This document shows positions 1 through 5,948 of a stretch of DNA of 5,948 nucleotides, one piece after another. Position numbers and translations under genes: made by a program. The notes under the pieces were generated by a model. The model searched no databases, had not been told where the DNA came from, and was given only the letters and a program-made list of their open reading frames with translations. Each line of letters begins with the position of its first letter. The stretch's first letter is position 1. The stretch comes from JANLVJ01 sp031363945 (GTDB lineage: Bacteria; Bacteroidota; Bacteroidia; Sphingobacteriales; Sphingobacteriaceae), in NCBI GenBank assembly GCA_031363945.1, contig JANLVJ010000080.1, forward strand, positions 1 to 5,948, written 5' to 3'.

Positions 1-2176
1 TAATGAACTGCCGCTCATTAAATACTCTTGATTTATCATTGATATCGGTCAACACCAGGTAAATAAAGGATAGGGGATGGTACTCCCATGAGATACGCAG
101 GTTATAATTTAATGAAGTATCGATACTATTGTATTGCAAGAGCCCGTTAAAGAAGAGTCGGGGATTCCAATAAATGCGGGCACCTGCAGCAAGAAGTTTG
201 GCCATAATATTTTGTTTGTAAAGCCCGAGATGATCTAGTTTATTGTGATCATAATTCACAAAGAAAACCGCATGCGGATCAGGGGTATATCTGGCATTTA
301 CTGAGTATTCTACTTGTGAGCCATTAAAATAATGACCAATGGTCAAATTTAATTCTGTTGAAAAATGCTTGGACTGATCACTTCGGTAACCAATTATATG
401 TTGCCAAAATGAATAATTACCTGGGCTGATCGTAGCATTTACTGGCCTGAAAGCCGTAGTGATTGATTGTTTGTTCAGAATATCAACCACAAAGAAATTC
501 CCGCCATTATTGAATTCTAATGCAACAGTGTTAAAACCATAGCTCTGTTCCTGGGAGCTTAGCCTATGAATATTCTGGTAGATATCAATAAACAGACTTG
601 GATGATACTCACGTATATTTTTACCTAGCCATTTACCCCTGATATGCGGCGAGAAAGATAGATTGGTGTAAACAACACCGCTGCGGGCAAAATAACCCAT
701 CGCCGGATTATAATGGTCAGTGACGATATAATGCTCGGTGTTCAAATAAAACTTATTATTTTCATAATGAAAATTTGCCAGTGCTGCCAGCCCATTGGTC
801 GAGTTTTGACCTTCTCTTGAGCCAGAAACCATATAGTTTGTGTTGAAATTAGGGGTCAGCCTATTAATTCCATTAAACGTTAAGGTTGTATTTGCAATAT
901 GGCTGATATTGCTTCTTGCTGTTTCCTCATATTTATTGGTCAATAAGAAGCCGGCATTATTTTGTTGCCCATACGATTTCTGATACCTTAATACGCTGAA
1001 ATCGGTTGCTTTTATACTGTCTGATCCTTGTTGTCTCAAGTACATCGCCCCGATGGTTCTACCCTCGGTTCGGTCAACATAGCGCATACCACCTTCAATT
1101 GGTTGAGGCTGGCCAGCTGTGTTAAGGCCAATAGTTCTGCTGTAAAAGGGCTGTATAAAATCTGATCGATATTGTGAACCAGGCAGACCTGCTGTAAAGA
1201 GGCCGGAATTATCTAAAAAGAACTGTCTTTTTTCAGGGAGTAAGATTGATGACCGACTCAGGTTGATCACCTGTTTGTCAACATCTGCCTGGGCAAAGTC
1301 TGGGTTGATGGTTAGGTCGACCTGGCTATGTGTGGTGAGAGCCCATTTGGCATCAAGACCAAATTTTAATTTCCCAGTTTTTTGCACAGTATCATGAAGT
1401 GCCTGCCTGTTATTTACATACAGACCATAAGGCAGCAGCTGTAGGTTTGAGTGGGGGCTGGGTAATTCAAGCTTGTTAAGTTCTGCTGCATAACTCATCC
1501 TGGCCCCATCAACTGTTCGTGGAAAGGCTGGAAAGGCAGAAAACTCATTTAAACGTCGGTTGATACGTTGAAACTTAATGCCCCATACGCTTAGTTTTGA
1601 CCCCGTTGGTTTTGGGTAGCGTATACTTTTAAAAGGGATGGCAAATTCTGCATACCAGCCTTTGCTTGTGATAGATGTCTTAACCTGCCATAAAGCATTC
1701 CAGTTTATTTCAAAGTTCTGATCATCAAAAACCTGTGCATCTTTTTGTACACCATACGGATTGGTGTCAAAAATCAGGCAGTTTCTTTTCTTATTAAAAG
1801 CATCAATGCGTATGGCGAAAATATCACCACTGTCACCTTCAAAATCTCTACTCAGGTCTTGCACGCGCAGGTCACGAATACCCCTGATACTATCTTTACA
1901 AAATGCACCTATGTATAAAAATGTATCATCAAATAATATTTTTACTTCTGTGTTAAAAGTCGGTGCAAGTCCCTGAAAGGGTTCAACCTGTATAAATGAG
2001 CCTATAGAAGTAGATGACTTCCATTCTTCTTCATCCAGAATCCCATCGATTATTATTTTGTGGTGAGTTCGGCGCCCCTCAATCTGAACCCGATTTAAAG
2101 GTGGGGGAAAAGTTGCCTGTGAGTAGACGGACGCGGCTGAAAAAAAGAAAACTAAAAATGAAAATAAGTAACGCAT
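1..2176 (-). CDS. DUF5916 / CBM9-like outer-membrane protein, 3' end cut by window edge
   Basis: Reading from ATG at 2176 to base 1, the frame stays open for 725 codons without a stop, so the gene leaves the window. Residues 1-20 are a signal peptide (MRYLFSFLVF start, cleavage near SVYSQ-A). About 41-225 is a carbohydrate-binding-family-9-like beta-sandwich: IDGILDEEEW (43-52), FDDTFLYIGAF (82-92), a DSGDIF...IDAF...DTNPYG stretch (115-142), and GWYAEFAIPFKSIRYP (173-188). About 235 onward is the DUF5916 region, with the strongly conserved INPDFAQADVD (290-300), ILLPEKRQFFLDN (311-323) and FYSRTIGL (344-351), then long alternating beta-strand sequence typical of an outer-membrane barrel. Family members are usually somewhat longer than 725 residues, so only a short C-terminal piece should be missing. 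The molecular function of the family is unestablished; binding of a glycan or a surface role is inference. It has its own promoter upstream. The start is fixed by the signal peptide; no Shine-Dalgarno is visible. Confidence 0.93.
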   Translation of the reverse strand, partial: MRYLFSFLVFFFSAASVYSQATFPPPLNRVQIEGRRTHHKIIIDGILDEEEWKSSTSIGSFIQVEPFQGLAPTFNTEVKILFDDTFLYIGAFCKDSIRGIRDLRVQDLSRDFEGDSGDIFAIRIDAFNKKRNCLIFDTNPYGVQKDAQVFDDQNFEINWNALWQVKTSITSKGWYAEFAIPFKSIRYPKPTGSKLSVWGIKFQRINRRLNEFSAFPAFPRTVDGARMSYAAELNKLELPSPHSNLQLLPYGLYVNNRQALHDTVQKTGKLKFGLDAKWALTTHSQVDLTINPDFAQADVDKQVINLSRSSILLPEKRQFFLDNSGLFTAGLPGSQYRSDFIQPFYSRTIGLNTAGQPQPIEGGMRYVDRTEGRTIGAMYLRQQGSDSIKATDFSVLRYQKSYGQQNNAGFLLTNKYEETARSNISHIANTTLTFNGINRLTPNFNTNYMVSGSREGQNSTNGLAALANFHYENNKFYLNTEHYIVTDHYNPAMGYFARSGVVYTNLSFSPHIRGKWLGKNIREYHPSLFIDIYQNIHRLSSQEQSYGFNTVALEFNNGGNFFVVDILNKQSITTAFRPVNATISPGNYSFWQHIIGYRSDQSKHFSTELNLTIGHYFNGSQVEYSVNARYTPDPHAVFFVNYDHNKLDHLGLYKQNIMAKLLAAGARIYWNPRLFFNGLLQYNSIDTSLNYNLRISWEYHPLSFIYLVLTDINDKSRVFNERQFI

Positions 2177-2180
2177 GCTA

Positions 2181-2210
2181 TTGCCGCAATATATGCCTGC
2201 GGGGCGGCAA
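2181..2210. repeat. 7-bp inverted repeat over the predicted start of transcription
   Basis: TTGCCGC (2181-2187) and GCGGCAA (2204-2210) form a perfect inverted repeat with 16 nt between the arms. The outer arm overlaps the last three bases of the -7 element, and the dyad is centred close to the predicted transcription start. Part of the distal arm would lie upstream of the transcript, so a DNA operator is more plausible than an RNA hairpin. A second overlapping pair, CCGCA (2184-2188) with TGCGG (2198-2202), could pair instead. No regulator is identifiable in the window. Confidence 0.35.
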
Positions 2211-2237
2211 AAATACTGTTTAGCCTGATATTTTCAA
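2208..2237 (-). promoter_or_regulatory. Bacteroidota-type promoter of the DUF5916 gene
   Basis: On the minus strand the -7 element TATTTTTG (2208-2215) matches the Bacteroidota consensus TAnnTTTG exactly. A -33 TTG (2235-2237) lies 19 nt upstream, within the spacing reported for this phylum's primary sigma factor. The predicted transcription start is near 2200, leaving a 5' leader of about 25 nt before the ATG at 2176. This indicates that the DUF5916 gene can be transcribed independently of the barrel gene upstream. The assignment rests on consensus and spacing only. Confidence 0.6.
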
Positions 2238-2332
2238 CATTACATATACGTAATATCGCAGCTATAGAGCCATTTATCGCTTTTATACTGATTTGTACAC
2301 TAATTAGTGAGGAGTACTATAATATTTTCTTG

Positions 2333-3523
2333 CTAGAATACTTCACCCAAATTTACAAATACGCCACGGGATCCATAAATACCGATCCCGTAATCAATAC
2401 AAACATTGGTTCTTGAGTGCTTATTTATTTTTAATCTGATGCCCGTACCAAAGGCAGGAGCAATGGTGGTAAAGCTACTCCCGGGATATTCTGAAAAGCT
2501 CTGTGCATTTGCAAATACAACACCGCCAATCAGTCCGTTTGCGGTGATGCCAAACCGGTATTCACTTTCAAGGTAAAGCATGTTTTTGCCTCTAAACCTA
2601 CCTTCAGTATAGCCTCTTCCAGTATTATTAAACACATCACCACCGGTGAAGGGAAGATCAAGGTAAGGAACGTTACCTGCCGTAAACCATGCCAGACTCC
2701 AAAGTGCGAGTACATTATCAGAATTTGGTGATAATTTTAGGTACTTTCTAACATCAAGTTGTATTGATCGCCAGTTTGTTCGACTTCCGAGTATAGTATT
2801 ATTTTCCCTGTAACATAAATTAGCATATAAAGCCTGTGAGGCATTTATCGGGTTCTTCCTATTATCAAACAGCAGGTCAAAATTCAGACCTGAAGAAGTC
2901 GATACCCCCATTAAACCATATGTTCTATAATCTGAAACTGATTTATCTTTATTTTCACCTGCTTTGATATTATAATGATAATCAAGGTTATAGCCAATTC
3001 CAGCAAACACATTCTTAATCAGTTTTTTGTACAGCGTACTATAAAGTTTCAGGTAATTAAAATCAAGCGGATTTTCTTTTTTTGCCTTAGTCGTTGCACC
3101 AAGCCCATAGGTGCTTTCAGGAAATCTTTCCCAGCGCAAATCCGAAACAAATTTATAATCATTATTCAATGACCAGATGACCGACTGAATAACAAAAATT
3201 CGCTGGGCGTTCGTATCATAGGCCAGATCGCCTTCTATTTCAGAAAGGTTTTCTGCGTGATTAGCTGTGGTATAAAAAGCAACATTGCCTGCAAGGTCAG
3301 CAGCAAAGCCTGTCGAAAGGGTGTAACCGACCGACGGGATGAATGAAAAATTCAGCTTTTTAGGATTTTTTCTCGTATTTGTATCATTCTTTGAATGAAG
3401 AATCATATGAAGAACATCGATAAGGTCAATCTGACGTACAGTATCAATGCGTTCCGAGACCTGTCCGAAGCTGTCTGAAAAAAATAATAAGGAACAAAAA
3501 AGAATTAGGGTTTGCTTAAACAT
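2333..3523 (-). CDS. Outer-membrane beta-barrel, Omp85/surface-antigen type without POTRA domains
   Basis: The 396-residue product begins with a signal peptide (MFKQTLILFCSLLFFSDSFG, cleavage about 20/21) and ends in Phe, as outer-membrane barrels usually do for BAM recognition. Only about 35 residues separate the signal peptide from the first barrel strand (about 57-80, FIPSVGYTLSTGFA), so there is no room for a POTRA domain. Omp85-like features are DNRKNPINASQALYANL (220-236, the usual D-R-N-P-x-x-G-type strand), GRGYTEGRFRGKN (302-314, like the RGF/RGY tip of Omp85 loop 6), and GTGIRLKINK...CIDYGIG (359-381) near the end. The resemblance is to the bacterial surface antigen barrel and to the Omp85 subclass lacking N-terminal domains that is known in Bacteroidota; substrate and function are unknown. 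An in-frame ATG at 3577 would add 18 residues before the signal peptide. I prefer 3523 because the signal peptide starts there and AAGG lies 8 nt upstream. The kup stop is 106 nt upstream and no terminator separates them. Confidence 0.85.
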   Translation of the reverse strand: MFKQTLILFCSLLFFSDSFGQVSERIDTVRQIDLIDVLHMILHSKNDTNTRKNPKKLNFSFIPSVGYTLSTGFAADLAGNVAFYTTANHAENLSEIEGDLAYDTNAQRIFVIQSVIWSLNNDYKFVSDLRWERFPESTYGLGATTKAKKENPLDFNYLKLYSTLYKKLIKNVFAGIGYNLDYHYNIKAGENKDKSVSDYRTYGLMGVSTSSGLNFDLLFDNRKNPINASQALYANLCYRENNTILGSRTNWRSIQLDVRKYLKLSPNSDNVLALWSLAWFTAGNVPYLDLPFTGGDVFNNTGRGYTEGRFRGKNMLYLESEYRFGITANGLIGGVVFANAQSFSEYPGSSFTTIAPAFGTGIRLKINKHSRTNVCIDYGIGIYGSRGVFVNLGEVF

Positions 3524-3531
3524 TTGAGCGA

Positions 3532-3535
3532 CCTT
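3532..3535 (-). promoter_or_regulatory. Possible ribosome binding site choosing the 3523 start
   Basis: The minus strand reads AAGG followed by 8 nt and then the ATG at 3523. It is only a short match to the anti-Shine-Dalgarno, and Bacteroidota often lack one. It nevertheless agrees with the signal-peptide argument for 3523 over the upstream in-frame ATG at 3577, which has no such sequence. Confidence 0.3.
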
Positions 3536-3629
3536 AAAAATTGATAAGTCTGAAAGGTATACGTTTAAACGGGGCATTGTGTTATATAAATATGTTCATG
3601 GGTGAATGCTTAAGTTGTATTAGCTTCAT

Positions 3630-5717
3630 TTAATACTCCCGCACAAGGTTAACATCTTTCGCTCTTGAAATCACAAGTGGTGCATTTTCTATTACTGTGT
3701 CTGAATAGTCTAAACCATATTGTTTATCGGGCACAAGGCTAAATTTCTTGATCGAAAAATAGGTATTCATAATTATTTTCTGAAAAGGGGTAAGCGCATT
3801 TGTCACCGATAAGAAAGTATTAATTAGCACAAACCTGAAATCTGTTGAAATATTATTTTTCAATAATGAACTGTAAGGGCTCTCTGCACTGATCTCCTTA
3901 TTTATTGCCATATCTTCAACCACTATTCTAAAAAATAGATTTATACGGGGTACAATTCTGAATCCTAGTTTAAAAGAAACATGAATCACATCATCAGGAG
4001 CGATGCAGTCAACTTTATAACTCATCAAATAAGGCTCATCAACAACTTCAACATTGACAAACCAATAAATATCAGCTCTTTTCGGCTGCCGGTAAAATAC
4101 AGAGTGAATAATATGCTTTTCAATAGAATCACGATCGGGTGAAGCAGTCAGGTATACCAGGTTGCTCACATATTTCGGAACTTCCAGGTCTTTGCTGAGG
4201 TCCTGAAAAACCGGGATAAGTGGGGCCAGTTCTACCATTTCATTTAATTCACCCTGTAGGTCAATGGCTTTTTTCCAAACATACATAATAATGGCAATCA
4301 CACTACCGACCAATAAGGTCATCCAGCCTCCTTTGGTAAATTTTGCAAGGTTGGCAATTAAAAAAGAGCCCTCTATTGAAACGTAAATTAGAAACAGCAA
4401 GAGCACAAGATACCAGGGAGTCTTGTTCACATAAAGGTAAAAACTCAATAAAACGGTAGTCATCAACATGGTCAGGGTGACAGACAGGCCAAAAGCGGCT
4501 TCCATATTTTCTGATTTTTTAAAATATAAAACCGCTGCAATACAGCCCGACATAAGTAAATAATTGATAGCCGGAATATACAGTTGTCCTCTTTCATTTG
4601 ATGGAAAGACAATTCGAAGTTTTGGAAAAAGATTCAGTCTGATAGCTTCATTGATCAAGGTAAATGAACCGCTGATTAATGCCTGGCTGGCAATAACTGT
4701 GGCCAGGGTTGCGATAATTATGCAAGTGAATAGAAACCATGGGGGAGCTAATGCAAAAAAAGGGCTTTTATCACCAATTCGCTCGCCCAGGTGATTCATG
4801 AGCCATGCTGACTGACCGAAATAAGATAAAACCAGGGTTATTTTTATGTAAATCCAACTGACTTGAATATTACGCCTCCCGACATGGCCCATATCTGAAT
4901 ATAAAGCTTCTGCCCCTGTTGTACATAAAAAAACAGCACCCAAAAGCCAAAATCCATTTGGCTGGTCATGCAACATTCTAAAAGCGTAGATTGGGTTAAG
5001 CGCTTCAAGAACCGCTGGATGTTGTTCGATGGCAACAAAACCCAGAATGCCAATCATGGTGAACCAGACAATCATCACCGGCCCAAATAAATTTCCAATA
5101 AACGATGTTCCTGCCCGCTGCAACAAAAAAAGAAATATCAAAATCGCAATGATTATCGGAATAGTTGGCAGATGAGGGTAAAGCGGAAGAAGACCTTCAA
5201 TAGCTGAGGATACGGAAATCGGGGGTGTAATTATACTATCGGCTAACAGGAAACTGCCTCCTGCGATTGCCGGAAATAGAAGCCATTTGCGATACTTGCG
5301 TATTAAAGTATAAAGCGCAAAAATTCCACCTTCTCCTTTATTATCGGCTCTTAGGGTAATTAAAACATATTTTAAGGTTGTTTGGAAAAACAAAGTCCAG
5401 AAAATTGCTGATACGCCTCCGAGTGCAATTAGTTTACTAATTGGCTGCCCCCTGACTATACCTTGCAAGGTATATAGCGGAGATGTTCCAATATCACCAA
5501 AAACGATTCCGATTGAAATTAATATTCCTGCAGCGCTAAGGCGGTCAATACTTTTCCTTTTTTCTTCAGCTGATGATATTGATATTTCGGAAACCTCATT
5601 CTTCTTGGCTACAGGTATTTCAGGCAGGGCTATCTGACGGTCATCGCCAGATTCTTTAATCGAAGAGTCAGAAGCAACCGGATTTGAATTTTTATCATCA
5701 GATGATAAGACGCTCAT
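3630..5717 (-). CDS. kup: KUP/HAK/KT-family potassium uptake transporter
   Basis: The 695-residue inner-membrane protein matches the KUP family, which imports K+ by proton symport in characterised members. Residues 1-60 are polar and probably cytoplasmic and disordered. TM1 carries the signature GIVFGDIGTSPLYT (70-83), with the functionally important Asp at 75. Others are NKGEGGIFALYTL (126-138), ADSIITPPISVSSAIEGL (159-176), LFGPVMIVWF (210-219), TTGAEALYSDMGHVGRR (266-282), INEAIRLNLFPKL (355-367) and GQLYIPAINYLLM (377-389). Twelve hydrophobic segments can be counted, at about 64-84, 96-122, 145-169, 186-203, 210-230, 256-276, 285-307, 327-352, 379-399, 409-430, 435-457 and 463-481. A soluble C-terminal domain covers about 485-695. 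E. coli Kup has 622 residues; most of the excess is the N-terminal tail. No other in-frame ATG lies near the start, so 5717 is secure. There is no Shine-Dalgarno. The 75-bp inverted-repeat arm begins 13 nt upstream of the ATG. Confidence 0.96.
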   Translation of the reverse strand: MSVLSSDDKNSNPVASDSSIKESGDDRQIALPEIPVAKKNEVSEISISSAEEKRKSIDRLSAAGILISIGIVFGDIGTSPLYTLQGIVRGQPISKLIALGGVSAIFWTLFFQTTLKYVLITLRADNKGEGGIFALYTLIRKYRKWLLFPAIAGGSFLLADSIITPPISVSSAIEGLLPLYPHLPTIPIIIAILIFLFLLQRAGTSFIGNLFGPVMIVWFTMIGILGFVAIEQHPAVLEALNPIYAFRMLHDQPNGFWLLGAVFLCTTGAEALYSDMGHVGRRNIQVSWIYIKITLVLSYFGQSAWLMNHLGERIGDKSPFFALAPPWFLFTCIIIATLATVIASQALISGSFTLINEAIRLNLFPKLRIVFPSNERGQLYIPAINYLLMSGCIAAVLYFKKSENMEAAFGLSVTLTMLMTTVLLSFYLYVNKTPWYLVLLLFLIYVSIEGSFLIANLAKFTKGGWMTLLVGSVIAIIMYVWKKAIDLQGELNEMVELAPLIPVFQDLSKDLEVPKYVSNLVYLTASPDRDSIEKHIIHSVFYRQPKRADIYWFVNVEVVDEPYLMSYKVDCIAPDDVIHVSFKLGFRIVPRINLFFRIVVEDMAINKEISAESPYSSLLKNNISTDFRFVLINTFLSVTNALTPFQKIIMNTYFSIKKFSLVPDKQYGLDYSDTVIENAPLVISRAKDVNLVREY

Positions 5718-5729
5718 AATAATGGATTA

Positions 5730-5948
5730 AAAAGGTTTTTATTTATTTGCCCAGTGGAATTAGCAATATGAAAGCCATGAAAAGCGATATGCTGTCACTT
5801 TTATATAGAGATCAATGTTTATTTCATAACTTACCATGCCTAAAATACCCTCATCAAAATCATTGAGGTCAAAATAAAAGTGACAGCATATCGCTTTTCA
5901 TGGCTTTCATATTGCTAATTCCACTGGGCAAATAAATAAAAACCTTTT
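5730..5948. repeat. Long palindrome upstream of kup: perfect 75-bp arms around a 69-nt centre
   Basis: Bases 5730-5804 and 5874-5948 are perfect reverse complements over all 75 positions (checked base by base). Bases 5805-5873 form the centre. Pairing continues in register but imperfectly into the centre (12 of the next 18 pairs, 5805-5822 with 5856-5873), including TCAATG/CATTGA. The right arm ends at the last base of the window, so the outer boundary and any target-site duplication cannot be seen. The AT-rich arms encode nothing recognisable. Candidate explanations are a foldback or MITE-like element, a regulatory inverted repeat, or a foldback artefact of library preparation or assembly. 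The repeat itself is certain in this sequence; its biological reality is not. Confidence 0.9.
5805..5873. other. Centre of the kup-upstream palindrome, possible kup promoter region
   Basis: This 69-nt AT-rich segment separates the two perfect arms. On the minus strand it contains TTTGACC (5867-5873) and, downstream, TATTTTAG, which differs by one base from the TAnnTTTG -7 consensus; the TTG to -7 spacing of 22 nt is long. It is the only promoter-like sequence I could find upstream of kup, and it is weak. No other feature is recognisable. Confidence 0.2.

Noticed and set aside
1761..2223. Two plus-strand open frames of 71 and 69 codons.
   Set aside because: The first lies wholly, and the second almost wholly, antisense to the DUF5916 gene, whose minus-strand frame has family motifs throughout. 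Their translations look like random low-complexity sequence.
2298..2309. Perfect 12-bp palindrome CACTAATTAGTG between the barrel and DUF5916 genes.
   Set aside because: A 12-bp palindrome is expected about once in 4 kb by chance. It is not followed by a T-run on the minus strand, so it is not an intrinsic terminator, and it lies about 60 nt upstream of the DUF5916 -33 element. It may be an operator, but nothing supports that.
3562..3571. 10-bp palindrome CGTTTAAACG upstream of the barrel gene.
   Set aside because: It is within chance expectation for AT-rich DNA, and it lies inside the short in-frame extension before the preferred start.
3524..3577. Upstream in-frame ATG giving a 414-residue barrel protein.
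   Set aside because: It would put 18 extra residues (MPRLNVYLSDLSIFKVAQ) before a clear signal peptide, which would hinder export. The ATG at 3523 has AAGG at a sensible distance.
5768..5866. Plus-strand reading frame of 32 codons (begins MKAMKSDMLSLL) in the palindrome; the same first 12 codons occur on the minus strand in the right arm.
   Set aside because: The duplication simply follows from the inverted repeat. The minus-strand copy stops after 13 codons, there is no convincing promoter or ribosome binding site, and the peptide resembles nothing I recognise.
5718..5948. A c-di-AMP or other riboswitch in front of the potassium transporter gene.
   Set aside because: No recognisable riboswitch core was seen. 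All secondary structure potential comes from the simple long inverted repeat.
5730..5948. Insertion sequence with 75-bp terminal repeats.
   Set aside because: The 69-nt centre cannot encode a transposase, and no target-site duplication can be tested because the right arm meets the window edge. A non-autonomous element remains possible but unproven.

Overview
The window looks like a piece of a Bacteroidota chromosome. The evidence is the gene content (a DUF5916/CBM9-like outer-membrane protein and a short Omp85-type barrel without POTRA domains), the low-to-moderate GC content, the weak or absent Shine-Dalgarno sequences, and one clear Bacteroidota-type promoter (TTG-N19-TATTTTTG). A finer placement cannot be supported from the sequence; Chitinophagales or Sphingobacteriales would be only a guess.

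Layout. All three genes lie on the minus strand, so transcription runs from high to low coordinates. (1) 5718-5948 is non-coding and dominated by a perfect 75-bp inverted repeat (5730-5804 and 5874-5948) around a 69-nt centre; the right arm stops exactly at the window edge. (2) 3630-5717 encodes a 695-residue KUP/HAK/KT-family potassium transporter with all the family signatures and an unusually long polar N-terminus. (3) 2333-3523 encodes a 396-residue outer-membrane beta-barrel of the Omp85/bacterial surface antigen type. It has a signal peptide, an RGY loop-6-like motif and a C-terminal Phe, and no room for POTRA domains. (4) 1-2176 encodes a DUF5916 protein: signal peptide, CBM9-like beta-sandwich, then the long DUF5916 region. 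It is cut by the window edge close to its natural C-terminus.

How the genes relate. kup and the Omp85 barrel are 106 nt apart with no visible terminator or good promoter between them, so they may share a transcript. The DUF5916 gene has its own promoter, with an inverted repeat across the predicted transcription start. One inner-membrane ion transporter and two outer-membrane proteins do not form a recognised pathway, and I would call them neighbours rather than a system.

The most notable structure is the long palindrome directly upstream of kup. It may be a real foldback element or a regulatory inverted repeat. It may equally be a sequencing or assembly foldback artefact, because its arm ends exactly where the window ends. 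No RNA genes, CRISPR array, transposase or complete mobile element was seen.
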